64,000 bases of DNA from G963422745 sp963422745 (GTDB lineage: Bacteria > Actinomycetota > Acidimicrobiia > Acidimicrobiales > Aldehydirespiratoraceae): contig OY730477.1 in the NCBI GenBank assembly GCA_963422745.1, positions 62,001 through 126,000 on the forward strand, given 5' to 3'. The position numbers and the translations under genes were made by a program. The first letter of the stretch is position 1, and each line of letters begins with the position of its first letter. Shown here in pieces: positions 35,442 through 44,344 of this stretch. The notes beneath the pieces are model-generated. The model did not search any database. It was not told the DNA's origin and saw only the letters and a list, made by a program, of their open reading frames with translations.

Positions 35442-36539
35442 TCAACCGCTGAGGATAGAAGCAATGTCCCAGCGCACCGCCGCGTCCCGGGTGCCCGCGA
35501 GAAAGGCGCGGAATCGTCGACCCATCCGTTCGGCGTGCTCGCCGTAGTGCGACAGATCCATGGTGGCGGTGACGGGCTGACCGGCCACCCAATACATGAG
35601 CCCGTACGCCAGATCCTGCATCAGCTCGTCATGGGACCACGACGGACCACCGCTAGTGGCCAATGAAGACCGGTACGTGTCCAACAGCTCTTGTTCGTGC
35701 TCGACGATGTTCCAACACGAAGTAGCGAGGAACCAAGCCACATCATTGCCTGGGCAGTTGCGCAGACCGAGTTGCCAATCGACGATCACGATCGATCCGT
35801 CAGGCCGGAACAACATGTTGTCGAGTTGATAGTCGCCGTGACAGTAGGTCCACGGCCTTGCATCAATCTCGGCGCACCATGTCGGAGTGTCGTTGAGGTA
35901 GCGCCGCTTGATGAACTCCCCTAGCTCGGCGGGATAAAAGTCAGGCTCACGTTCGGCGAGCGTGTCCCAGCCAAGTTGTCCGATCCAGGCGTTGGACCAG
36001 AAACTCTCACGATCCCATGTGTGCAGCCAGGGCTGGATCAGTTGCTCGTCCATCCAGAATCGGGCGTGGAGCCGAGCCAACAGCTCAAGCAGTCGCCCAG
36101 CTGTCTCGGGATCGGTGCCGACGGTTACGTCGCCAGCCGTTGCCGGTGAAATATCCTCAATGATCAACAGGTTGTGGTCGGTGTCGGGATCGAACAGGTT
36201 GACGAAGCCCTTCGGTTTTTGAACGTCGATGCGGTGGGCGACCTCTCTGTAGAAACCCGCCTCGCGTTCATAGAAGCGCATCGTCTGGTTTGCGAGCCTG
36301 GAGAACTCGTCATGGTTTGGGGCCTTGGCAACGAAGGTGCTTGGCAGATTGGTTTCTGCGCCCCAGTCAACCCTCAGCCTGCCGATCTGGCCAGTAGCAC
36401 CAATGATCCCGTCTATTGGACCTAGTTGCACGGCCACCGGGTCGGGACAGTCGAATCCGTTGTCTCGTAGCGCGACGGCTAGCCATTGCGGCGTGATGTC
36501 GGACAGCATCTTCGGCAGTGGTTTCAAAGCTACATTCAT
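35442..36539 (-). CDS. Aminoglycoside-phosphotransferase/ecdysteroid-kinase-like protein
   Basis: A 365-residue protein kinase-like fold enzyme. The catalytic loop is TYCHGDYQLDNMLF (about 235-248, HGDxxxxN) and the metal-binding motif is IVIVDWQLG (about 253-261). The N-lobe shows FVAKAPN with the ATP lysine and LLIIEDISPA. Actinobacteria and proteobacteria carry many such genes near acyl-CoA metabolism, and their small-molecule substrates are mostly unknown. It lies downstream of the LLM-ECH-S9-DUF1214 operon, separated by a 66-bp repeat array, so it may have its own promoter. Confidence 0.85.
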   Translation of the reverse strand: MNVALKPLPKMLSDITPQWLAVALRDNGFDCPDPVAVQLGPIDGIIGATGQIGRLRVDWGAETNLPSTFVAKAPNHDEFSRLANQTMRFYEREAGFYREVAHRIDVQKPKGFVNLFDPDTDHNLLIIEDISPATAGDVTVGTDPETAGRLLELLARLHARFWMDEQLIQPWLHTWDRESFWSNAWIGQLGWDTLAEREPDFYPAELGEFIKRRYLNDTPTWCAEIDARPWTYCHGDYQLDNMLFRPDGSIVIVDWQLGLRNCPGNDVAWFLATSCWNIVEHEQELLDTYRSSLATSGGPSWSHDELMQDLAYGLMYWVAGQPVTATMDLSHYGEHAERMGRRFRAFLAGTRDAAVRWDIASILSG

Positions 36540-36549
36540 CGGTATACCT

Positions 36550-36745
36550 CAGGGATCGGGCGTGGCCCCGATAGTTGGCGGGCGGTCGGCAACATAATGG
36601 CTGGGGCACCAGTGCCCGCCTCCGGGCGTGGCCCTGATAATCGGCGGGCGGGCGGCAACACAAGACCTACAGGCAAGACACAGGAGCTCCGGCGTTGCCC
36701 CGATAGTCGCCGGGCGGTCGGCAAACAAGTCCGGGTTTGGTTAAG
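36550..36745. repeat. 66-bp tandem repeat, three diverged copies
   Basis: The core gggcgtggccccgatag starts at 36558, 36624 and 36690 (66-bp steps), each followed by ggcgggcggtcggcaaca. Copies are about 75-85% alike by eye, hence older than the 85-bp or 143-bp arrays. It lies 3' of the second DUF1214 gene and 5' of the phosphotransferase gene. Confidence 0.88.
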
Positions 36746-36774
36746 CAGACACGCCAAAGTGATTCGCCGCCCGG

Positions 36775-38052
36775 TCACTGAACGGCTCCCAGCTCTTCAA
36801 GTGTCACCAGGCGTGAAGTAACAACAGGCTCGGTCTCGGGTCGCACGAAGCGCAAGCCCATCACTCCATGCGAGCGTCCCGACGGTTTGATCCAGTTCGC
36901 GGCACCGGGATCGGTGTGGGCGACCACGATCGTGATGCGCCCAGCATTGCGCACCGCGTTCTCCTTGTCGATGTAGCCCTCACCTGCTGTGTAATCGGCC
37001 AGGTTCTCCATCCAGTGATTGCACAATTGGAAGTTCCAGTGCTGAGTCGCCATCTCGTCGAACTCCACAACCAACGCCATGTCTTTGGGAACCCGCCAAT
37101 ACCCAAACTCGAAATGGCGGTCGTCTGGTGACCCGCCGATGCGCTCATAGAATTCTCGAGTGAACTCCGTGCGGTTCTCACGCGTGCGCAGATCACGGGT
37201 CCAGCCCGCGTAGTCGGCCTGTAGACCGAGAATCAACTGGCCAGCAACCGCCAACCGCTCAGCCATGTCGGCGGGTGTCGGCGGCTCGGGTTGGGGGTGT
37301 TCGTTGAGGCAAACGATCCGCAGCCTCGGCGATTTCTGGTTCCGTCGATCGTCGTACACAACTCGCCCCATGAGTTCACGTGTGGTAGCGGCCATCGACA
37401 TCCACGCACTGTTGTCGTCGGGGGGTTCCACCGACAGTACGAAGTCGACCATGCCGTCATCGCCCACAAAATCACCAAGACGTGCTGTGTGGGGAGTGAC
37501 AGCGTTGTTCGGGTTGAAACGGTCAAGATGCGACTCCGCCTCGGCGCCGCAGTCAAAGGCCCCGACGTCGTTCGGTATCGGCGGTGACCATGCCGACAGA
37601 TGGGTGTATACATCGCCCGGTGTGCCCGTGATCCGGTACCGGTGGCGTGAGTTCACGGGCTGCACGATGTGGTCCTGGTTCGGTGACTGCACACCCATGC
37701 CGCCTCGAAGAGGGGGTGCGATGATGGCGATTCGGTTGCCACGGGTGGTTGGTGTGCGCCGCTCGATCACCCGGGCGTTGGCCATGAGCATCATGCGGGT
37801 CAGGTAACGAAACCCCTCAACCCGATCCACCGGGTCGCCTTCGGGGGTCTCACGCAAAACGATCTCCCCGGCCGCCTTGAGCGTGTCGCAAAAGTCACGC
37901 CAGGCCCGGCCGTCAAGCAGGCGTGCCTCGCGTTCTGGATCGAACGCCGACTTGTCGGTCAGCTCGATCTCATCGAGCTTGTTGAGCGCATCGCCAACCC
38001 GGTCCGCCTCCCCGGCAGCATCGGTTGTGAGGTGGTCGCCTGGTTGGGTCAT
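36775..38052 (-). CDS. DUF1214-domain protein, paralogue 2
   Basis: A 425-residue protein, longer than paralogue 1 at both halves. Shared blocks are WRDFCDTLKAAGEIVL, GFRYLTRMMLMANARV, HRYRITGTPGDVYTHLS, and the DUF1214 end with LVVEFDEMATQHWNFQLCNHW, GRITIVVAHTDPGAANWI and MGLRFVRPETEPVV. No catalytic motif or signal peptide is visible; biochemical role unknown. Its ATG overlaps the stop of the S9 peptidase gene by four bases, so it is the last gene of a four-gene operon that includes an LLM oxidoreductase and an enoyl-CoA hydratase. Confidence 0.84.
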   Translation of the reverse strand: MTQPGDHLTTDAAGEADRVGDALNKLDEIELTDKSAFDPEREARLLDGRAWRDFCDTLKAAGEIVLRETPEGDPVDRVEGFRYLTRMMLMANARVIERRTPTTRGNRIAIIAPPLRGGMGVQSPNQDHIVQPVNSRHRYRITGTPGDVYTHLSAWSPPIPNDVGAFDCGAEAESHLDRFNPNNAVTPHTARLGDFVGDDGMVDFVLSVEPPDDNSAWMSMAATTRELMGRVVYDDRRNQKSPRLRIVCLNEHPQPEPPTPADMAERLAVAGQLILGLQADYAGWTRDLRTRENRTEFTREFYERIGGSPDDRHFEFGYWRVPKDMALVVEFDEMATQHWNFQLCNHWMENLADYTAGEGYIDKENAVRNAGRITIVVAHTDPGAANWIKPSGRSHGVMGLRFVRPETEPVVTSRLVTLEELGAVQ

Positions 38053-40160
38053 AAGCGCAGAGTTTTGCGCAGAAAATCGAGTTGGGCCAACAGCAGACTC
38101 TCAGCCACCTTCTGTTGGGGGGTCATGTGGGTCACGCCAGACAACGGCAACACGGTATGGGACTTGCCCGCTTCCAGAAGTGCTCGCGACAACCGAAAAG
38201 TGTGAGCAGCCACAACGTTGTCATCCGCGAGGCCGTGTATGAGCATCAGGGGCCGCATCGGCCGGTCACCCATCGCCGCAGGTTCGCCGCAAAGGTCGGT
38301 CCGGGTGTAGTTGTCGGGCTCAACGTGTGGGTCGCCCAGGTATCGCTCGGTGTAGTGGGTGTCATACAGTCGCCAGTCGGTGACAGGGGCGCCTGCGATA
38401 GCCGCGTGGAATACATCGGGGCGACGTAGCACCGCCGCAGCGGCGAGATACCCGCCGAACGACCAGCCTCGGATGGCGACGCGGCCCAAGTCGCAGAACG
38501 GATACTCAGCGACTGCTGCATGCAACGCTTCGATCTGGTCGTTGAGGGCATAGCCGCACAGATCTCCTCGCACGGCTCGCTCGAAGTCAGGGCCTCGACC
38601 GGGCGTGCCGCGGCCGTCGGCGACGATCACAGCGAGGCCCTGATCTGCAAACCATTGAGACGTGTGAAAGAGTGCGGCCGACGCCTGCACCCGCTGTGCG
38701 TGAGGACCGCCATATGGATCCAGCAGGACGGGTAAAGCTGAGCCGTCGTGACCGGCCGGCAAGAGCACCGCAGTTGCAAGGCGCCGCCGACCCAGTCGGT
38801 GCATGGCAATGTTCAACTCCACCGGCGCTGGCTCAGACCAATTGGCGATTCGGCCTACACCTTCGCCGTTGAGGAGTATCAGCGGATCGGTGGCTTGGTC
38901 TTCGAGACTGCTGCAAGTTCGCACCTCAACCGGCCCGCCGACAACCGCATCATAAACACCCTCACCATTCGTCAAGCGGGTTACGGTTCCGTTCCAGTCA
39001 ACTGACACGACATCCGCGGTTGTCGGGTCACTGCAGGCAATAACAACGATCTTGTCGTCGTCAACAGCAACCAGCCGCAACACCTGCATGTCCTCACCAG
39101 TGACCGCTTCTCCGTTGATGCAAAGACGCCGAGCCGGGGATCGATCCTCGACGTTCACAAGCTGGCCCCGGTGCAGCCGAGGCGCACCTCTGACGAGTTC
39201 GACCCAGGAACTGTCCCGGATCCTTTGGCGCTCGTCTACGGCACCACTGTCGACGTCCACCTCAAGCACTGCAGCCGTTTGCTGATCACGGGCCTGCGCC
39301 AGGAGAACCAATCCGTCTGCGGTCCAGTCAACACGAGCGAGATACTCCCATTCGCCGCTGGCGTTCCAGTCGACGTCACGACGTCGCCCGTCGAGTCCGA
39401 TGATCGCCAGCGAGACCTCAGCGTTGGGTGTGCCTGCCGCTGGGTAACGGACATGGCGCGGCTCAACTTCGGGATCGACCGGTGCGGCGATCCACCACCG
39501 CTTCATTGCTGCAACATCAGTGCGCTGCACCAACAACCGATCGCCTTGTGGCGCCCACCAAAACCCGCGGGTCCGGCCCATCTCCTCGGCGGCAACGAAC
39601 TCCGCTGAGCCCCAGGTGACGGTATCACTGTCGGGCCCCACAACCAGCCGGTCACCATCGGGTCCAGTTACCCTGCACTCTCCGGCACAGACATAGCCAA
39701 CGTGGCTGCCGCAGGGTGAAAGGCGCGGATCAAATGCACCCGGCGCAGCCTTGAGCCACCTCACGCCCCGACCACGGTCGGCACCGACATCGTCGTAGTC
39801 GCAAAGGTCGACTCGGCCGATCCTCCCGCCAAGAGCGAACACAACCACTCCAAGGTCAGCTGTGGCGTCGTAAGACACGATCCCGTCGGCGGTCTCGCGT
39901 GCTCTCTCGCGACGGGTTCGTTCCCGGTCTGGCAGATCGGTGTGATCGGCACCCAGAGCCTGCGGGTCGACCACGATTCGAGCCTCGCCACAGATGCCGT
40001 CAACCAGATCAATTGCCCACAATCGGTTCACCGGATCGGTAGGTCCGTTCGACCGCAAAAAAACGATGCGGGATCCGTCCTCGGCGATTCTGATATTGCG
40101 TGGAGCGCCGAGGGTGAACCGGCGGGTGCATGCCAGCCGCCTGGGGAAGCTGTCTCTCAT
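38049..40160 (-). CDS. S9-family prolyl oligopeptidase/dipeptidyl peptidase IV-like
   Basis: A 703-residue peptidase with an N-terminal beta-propeller of the DPP-IV type (about 1-430) and a C-terminal alpha/beta hydrolase. The nucleophile is in IRGWSFGGYLAAAAV (about residue 568), the Asp in LIHGLADDNV (about 645) and the His in LPLSGVTHM (about 680). LDPYGGPHAQRVQ, DGRGTPGRGPDFERAV are family landmarks. No signal peptide is evident, suggesting a cytosolic enzyme for short, probably proline-containing peptides. It overlaps both neighbours by four bases. Confidence 0.92.
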   Translation of the reverse strand: MRDSFPRRLACTRRFTLGAPRNIRIAEDGSRIVFLRSNGPTDPVNRLWAIDLVDGICGEARIVVDPQALGADHTDLPDRERTRRERARETADGIVSYDATADLGVVVFALGGRIGRVDLCDYDDVGADRGRGVRWLKAAPGAFDPRLSPCGSHVGYVCAGECRVTGPDGDRLVVGPDSDTVTWGSAEFVAAEEMGRTRGFWWAPQGDRLLVQRTDVAAMKRWWIAAPVDPEVEPRHVRYPAAGTPNAEVSLAIIGLDGRRRDVDWNASGEWEYLARVDWTADGLVLLAQARDQQTAAVLEVDVDSGAVDERQRIRDSSWVELVRGAPRLHRGQLVNVEDRSPARRLCINGEAVTGEDMQVLRLVAVDDDKIVVIACSDPTTADVVSVDWNGTVTRLTNGEGVYDAVVGGPVEVRTCSSLEDQATDPLILLNGEGVGRIANWSEPAPVELNIAMHRLGRRRLATAVLLPAGHDGSALPVLLDPYGGPHAQRVQASAALFHTSQWFADQGLAVIVADGRGTPGRGPDFERAVRGDLCGYALNDQIEALHAAVAEYPFCDLGRVAIRGWSFGGYLAAAAVLRRPDVFHAAIAGAPVTDWRLYDTHYTERYLGDPHVEPDNYTRTDLCGEPAAMGDRPMRPLMLIHGLADDNVVAAHTFRLSRALLEAGKSHTVLPLSGVTHMTPQQKVAESLLLAQLDFLRKTLRL

Positions 40161-41068
40161 CGCCCCCCATCGTTGCCGTCAGCGTCAGAGGCAGCACTCG
40201 GGGCAGGCTCAACACTCAGACCAGGCTCAACACTTGGGGCGTGTGCGCTACCTGCATCGTCGGCGATCGTCTTGGTCATCTGCGCAAGCGGGTCTCTTCT
40301 AAATGCCTGCACCGACACTTGGTGACCCGCCAGCGCCTGGAACTCCTGTCCCGCTCGTATCGCCGCTCTGCCGCCTCGCACATCGAATTGGCGGTGCACC
40401 ATACGCTTCACTATCGCGGTGAGGTCGCTGCTGACGTCCGCTATCCGCTCAGCAACAGCTAGCACCTCCGCTTCGAGATGCTCGCATGGATAAGCCCGGT
40501 TCGCCCAACCACGCCGGGCGGCCTCAGCACCGTCCATCGGATCCCCTGTGAGCATCGTCTCCATGGCGTGACGTAGCCCCAGCAGCGGCTCGTGATATTG
40601 CCAATCCGGCGGAGACGCCACCCGCACCACCGGATAGGAGATGAGCGCGTCATCAGCCACGTAGACAAGGTCGCAAGCGGCTGCAAGTTCTGTGGCTCCA
40701 GCGATTGCGTAGCCGTGGACCTGGGCGATCACAGGCTTGGCGAGATCCCAGATGGAGAACCAGCCGTCGCTGGCCTGCCTGGTCCAAGCACCGTCACCCG
40801 GGGCCGAGTGATAAGGGGTATCGGCCATCAACGATGAGCGCAGGTCATAGCCAGACGAGAAGCAGGTGCCAGCGCCTCGGATAATCGATACCCGCACATC
40901 GGAGTCGTGATCATGGGCCTGCAGAATCTCGAACAATCGGGACCGCATCGGTGTGGAGATGGCGTTGCGTTTAGCCGGGCGGTTCAAGGTGACATAACGC
41001 ACATTCGGTGCGGCTTCTTGCACGGTGACCAAGTCGTCGTCGCCCCCGTGCAGGTCCTGGCCGGTCAT
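40157..41068 (-). CDS. Enoyl-CoA hydratase/isomerase family protein
   Basis: A 303-residue crotonase-fold enzyme: VRYVTLNRPAKRNAIST at the N-terminus, the oxyanion-hole segment GTCFSSGYDLRSSL, and VHGYAIAGATELAAACDLVY. The first catalytic Glu position falls in GATELAA; Asp/Glu at the second position is not obvious, so hydratase activity is not certain. The C-terminal ~35 residues are a low-complexity tail with SVEPGL-SVEPAP, an 18-bp in-frame repeat. Second gene of the operon, seven bases after the LLM oxidoreductase. Confidence 0.88.
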   Translation of the reverse strand: MTGQDLHGGDDDLVTVQEAAPNVRYVTLNRPAKRNAISTPMRSRLFEILQAHDHDSDVRVSIIRGAGTCFSSGYDLRSSLMADTPYHSAPGDGAWTRQASDGWFSIWDLAKPVIAQVHGYAIAGATELAAACDLVYVADDALISYPVVRVASPPDWQYHEPLLGLRHAMETMLTGDPMDGAEAARRGWANRAYPCEHLEAEVLAVAERIADVSSDLTAIVKRMVHRQFDVRGGRAAIRAGQEFQALAGHQVSVQAFRRDPLAQMTKTIADDAGSAHAPSVEPGLSVEPAPSAASDADGNDGGR

Positions 41069-41074
41069 CGTCTC

Positions 41075-42121
41075 TCACGCATTCTGATCCACTGCCCCGG
41101 TCATCTCCGAGGCTATCTCAAGTGCCGCATCGTCATCGGTTCTCAGGATCACTCCAGTGAGCCCTTCGGGAATCACATCATGCCAGCGGGACCGGATCCG
41201 TTTTATCGAACCAAACAAGGCCCCTGAGTCGATGTAGGCATCGGGAACCGCTGCAACCGCCTCATCTTTTCTACCTGCCAGCCACAATTCCTGGATCCGG
41301 GCTGCCTCGTCGGGGAATCCGCGGCGTGCCATCGCGTCACGGTGATAGTTGTTGCGTTCGCTTCCCATGCCGCCCACGTACATGGCCGCTAGGGGTTTGC
41401 GGGCATTGATCGCGCCAGCAACGTCGTCGGTGATCTCCACTGTGAGGTTTCCCATCACCTCGAATCGTTCGGGTCGTCCGCCACGTCGATCCCACCCACG
41501 CTGCAGAGCCGGCCCGTGAATCGACCAGCCTTCATCTCCGTAACCCATCGGCAGCCAGCCGTCGGCTATCTCAGCGGCCAAGGCGGTGTTCATCGGTCCA
41601 CCCGACGCGATCCAGATCTCCACCCGGCCCAGTGGATGCAGGATCGACTTCAGCGCCTTGCCCTGACCGGTCGCCCCGGGTCCGGTGTAGGGCAACGACA
41701 ACTCGGATCCGTCGTGGATGACAGGCTCCTCACGTTCACAGACCCGACGCATGATCGTCGCGTAGTCACGCAACCGGTTAACCGGCGACCCCCACGGCAT
41801 GCCGTACCAACCCTCAACGATCTGGGGTCCCGACACACCAAGCCCGATGATCGTACGGTCTCCGCCAGCGAGATTGTCGATCGTTAACGCGTGCATGGCG
41901 GTCGCCGCGGGCGTGCGAGCCGATATCTGCACCACCGCGGTCGCGAGCTTGATGCGAGAGGTGTGCGCAGCCACAAAGGCCAACGGTGATAGTGCGTCAC
42001 AGCCATAGGCCTCGGCGGTCCAGACTGAATGAAACCCGAGCTGTTCGGCCAGCTTGATACGTTTCACAGGGATGTTGAGTGCCGCGCTGCGGTACAACTC
42101 AAGTCCCAAACCGATGAGCAT
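41075..42121 (-). CDS. LLM-class (F420-dependent type) oxidoreductase
   Basis: A 348-residue TIM-barrel flavin/F420 oxidoreductase. Family blocks are LAEQLGFHSVWTAEAYGCDAL, SRIKLATAVVQISARTPAATAMHA, IIGLGVSGPQIVEGWYG and IWIASGGPMNTALAAEIADGWLP. The pattern is that of actinobacterial F420-dependent LLM enzymes, which act on diverse hydride-accepting substrates. It heads the operon LLM - enoyl-CoA hydratase - S9 peptidase - DUF1214. The 468-base gap upstream of it holds a 65-bp repeat array. Confidence 0.9.
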   Translation of the reverse strand: MLIGLGLELYRSAALNIPVKRIKLAEQLGFHSVWTAEAYGCDALSPLAFVAAHTSRIKLATAVVQISARTPAATAMHALTIDNLAGGDRTIIGLGVSGPQIVEGWYGMPWGSPVNRLRDYATIMRRVCEREEPVIHDGSELSLPYTGPGATGQGKALKSILHPLGRVEIWIASGGPMNTALAAEIADGWLPMGYGDEGWSIHGPALQRGWDRRGGRPERFEVMGNLTVEITDDVAGAINARKPLAAMYVGGMGSERNNYHRDAMARRGFPDEAARIQELWLAGRKDEAVAAVPDAYIDSGALFGSIKRIRSRWHDVIPEGLTGVILRTDDDAALEIASEMTGAVDQNA

Positions 42122-42214
42122 GCCGCGGATGATACGCCCTCGGCCAAAGCGGGGCGGTCGGTCAGGCGATTGACCGACGAGCGACCCAATGGATGCGGTC
42201 GCTTGACCTTGCCA

Positions 42215-42580
42215 ATCAGCGGTCTACACACCCGAACGCGTCCCACGAGAACCAACCACTGCTCCAACAGTGCAAACCTTGCAACGGTCCACACACCCAA
42301 ACGCGTCCCACGAGAACCAACCACTGCTCCAACAGTGCAAACCTTGCAACGGTCCACACACCCCAACGCGTTCCACGAGAACCAACCACTGCTCCAACAG
42401 TGCAAACCTTGCAACGGTCCACACACCCAAACGTGTTCCACGAGAACCAGCCACTGCCTTTAACAGTGCAAACCTTGCAACGCTCTACACACCCAAACGT
42501 GTTCCACGAGAACCAGCCACTGCCTTTAACAGTGCAAACCTTGCAACGGTCCACACACCCGAACGTGTTGCACGAGTACG
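42215..42580. repeat. 65/66-bp tandem repeat filling a divergent promoter region
   Basis: Full units begin at 42241, 42306, 42371, 42436 and 42502, with a partial one at 42568 and part of one before the first. Each contains the hairpin CACTG-loop-CAGTG. In copies 1-3 the loop is ctccaa; in copies 4-5 it is cctttaa, while the stem is unchanged. The array lies between divergently transcribed genes, so it may hold both promoters. Bases 42122-42214 show no repeat or gene. Confidence 0.95.
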
Positions 42581-42589
42581 ATCCGCGGC

Positions 42590-43783
42590 GTGAAGGCACT
42601 TCGATTCCGCCGCAGCGAAGGTCGCTACGCGGCTGCGATGCTGGCAGCACGATTCCGTCGGGGATCCGGTGCAAGGATTGGACCGCTGTCGCTTGTTGAG
42701 GGCGATGCGCCGGATCTTCCCACCGATGACTGGGTGCGTGTCTGGCCTCGGCTCGCCGGGATCTGTGGGTCGGATCTGGCCACGATTGACGGGCGGGCGT
42801 CACGTTACTTTGAAGATCTTGTGTCGTTCCCGTTTGTTCCCGGCCACGAGATCGTCGCCGACACAGCCGATGGCCGACGCATCGTCCTTGAACCGGTGCT
42901 GGGTCACGAAACCCGAGGCTTCGACCCGCCGTTTCATGGCGCAGCCCCCGCCGACGGCCACGACTATCGCCACCTCACCTGCGGGCATCTGAAGCCTGGA
43001 CTGCAAACGGGCTTTTGTAAGTCCACCGGAGGCGGTTGGTCCACGGAGTTCGTAGCCCATCGCAGTCAGCTGCACGATGTGCCCGACTGGATGAGCGACG
43101 AAACGGCTGTGATCATTGAGCCAGTGGCTTGCGGCGTTCACGCAGCGCTGCGGGCGGACGTGGACGGCTGTGTCGTTGCTGTTGTCGGCGCCGGAACCAT
43201 GGGTCTGGTAACGACAGCCGCTTTGCGACATCTCCGCGACCCCCGATCGATCCTGATCGCTGCCAAGTACCCGATCCAGCGTGAGCTGGCTTCGGAGTTC
43301 GGTGCCGACGTGGTGTGCGCCCCTGGTGAACTTGCCCGCGCAGTGCGACGCACAACCGGGTCATTCATGATCGGCAGTCGTCTTTCCGGTGGTGCCGATG
43401 TCGTGATCGATGCGGTCGGTTCGCGCCATTCGATTGAGACGGCCATCGGCATCTGTCGCCCTCGAGGCCGCGTCGTCTTGCTCGGCATGGCGGGCCCTGC
43501 GGAGATCGACCTCGCCGCTCTTTGGCATCGGGAGACCGAACTGGTTGGTGCATACACCTACGGCACCGAGACAGCGTTGGCGGGTCGCCAGGCGACGAGC
43601 TTCGAACTCGCCTTTGAGCTAGCCGACAAGGTGCCCTTCGATCGGATGGTAAGCGCCTTGTACCCGCTTGATCGCTACACCGAGGCGATCACGCACGCCG
43701 CCGAAGCCGGTACCAGAGGCGCGGTGAAAGTGGCATTCGACATGCGCCAAGAACGCCGACGGGGCTTTCCACCCGAAGATTAG
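42590..43783 (+). CDS. Zinc-binding (MDR) alcohol dehydrogenase family protein with a degenerate structural-zinc lobe
   Basis: A 397-residue medium-chain dehydrogenase. The catalytic zinc site is present: GICGSDLATID (Cys) and FVPGHEIV (His-Glu). The Rossmann motif is VAVVGAGTMGLVTTAAL (about 200-216). The structural zinc lobe, usually four cysteines, here reads PPFHGAAPADGHDYRHLTC with later FCKS, so at most two cysteines remain and the zinc is probably lost. GLQTGFCKSTGGGWS and LHDVPDWMSDETAVIIEPVAC follow. GTG 42590 gives the family start MKALRFRRS. Substrate unknown. Confidence 0.88.
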   Translation: MKALRFRRSEGRYAAAMLAARFRRGSGARIGPLSLVEGDAPDLPTDDWVRVWPRLAGICGSDLATIDGRASRYFEDLVSFPFVPGHEIVADTADGRRIVLEPVLGHETRGFDPPFHGAAPADGHDYRHLTCGHLKPGLQTGFCKSTGGGWSTEFVAHRSQLHDVPDWMSDETAVIIEPVACGVHAALRADVDGCVVAVVGAGTMGLVTTAALRHLRDPRSILIAAKYPIQRELASEFGADVVCAPGELARAVRRTTGSFMIGSRLSGGADVVIDAVGSRHSIETAIGICRPRGRVVLLGMAGPAEIDLAALWHRETELVGAYTYGTETALAGRQATSFELAFELADKVPFDRMVSALYPLDRYTEAITHAAEAGTRGAVKVAFDMRQERRRGFPPED

Positions 43784-43862
43784 GGGATCGCCTGAGGCCT
43801 TGTGAGATCGTCGAGCGTCGAGCCGAGTTGCATTCCGCCTGCCGTTCGCCACAATGTTGCCC

Positions 43863-44138
43863 ATGGCCAAGTCCGAAACTGCGTCCAAACTGGACAAGGA
43901 AACCCAGGCGGCGCTCTTGTTGTTCAACGAGTACGTCTCAGCGGACCGTGAGCGCACGGCACGCAACAAGCGGATAAAGCAAGCCGAACGGGCCAAGGAC
44001 GCCGCCGCCGCCGAGATTACCCGTCTCAGCAACACGGGATCGACGCAGGAAAAGACAGAGGCGGAATCCGCCTACCGCGAAGCCATCAAGACCTGGCGCG
44101 AACTCCGACGCCAATCCAGCCCGCAACGCCCCAGCTAG
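43863..44138 (+). CDS. Small charged helical protein, function unknown
   Basis: A 91-residue soluble protein (94 if the ATG nine bases upstream is used). It is rich in Ala, Glu, Lys and Arg, with heptad-like helix ARNKRIKQAERAKDAAAAEI suggesting a coiled coil. No cysteine, membrane helix or signal is seen. I do not recognise a family. It is probably real because of its clear codon bias, isolated position and a stop followed by copies of its own 3' end. Confidence 0.6.
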   Translation: MAKSETASKLDKETQAALLLFNEYVSADRERTARNKRIKQAERAKDAAAAEITRLSNTGSTQEKTEAESAYREAIKTWRELRRQSSPQRPS

Positions 44139-44340
44139 TTGGCGGCAATAGTCCGACGGGCCCATGCAGGCCGGTCTGTCACGTTCGGGGCCGCAACACC
44201 CCGGCTAGTTGGCGAGAACACGGCGGGCAATGGTCAACCTTCTTGCAAGGGGTAGATCCGCCCCAGCTAGTTGGCGGCAACACGGCGGGCAATGGTCCGA
44301 CGCTCGAATAGCGTCCCACCGCACCGCACCGGCTAAACGG
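44125..44340. repeat. Tandem copies of the 3' end and stop of the small helical gene
   Basis: The gene end ccccagctagttggcggcaa (stop TAG at 44136-44138) recurs as ccccggctagttggcg with TAG at 44206 and as ccccagctagttggcggcaa with TAG at 44268; ccggctaaacggcgg near 44329 is a fourth, weaker copy. Steps are 70, 62 and about 66 bases. A second shared block is acacggcgggcaatggtc. The array ends at the stop of the converging SDR gene. Confidence 0.9.
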
Positions 44341-44344
44341 CGGG

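Noticed and set aside
42193..42699. Long open frames on both strands across the 65-bp repeat (repeat-rich proteins)
   Set aside because: The frames arise because the unit lacks stops in some registers; the repeat steps of 65 and 66 shift frame, there is no ribosome site and they overlap the dehydrogenase gene.
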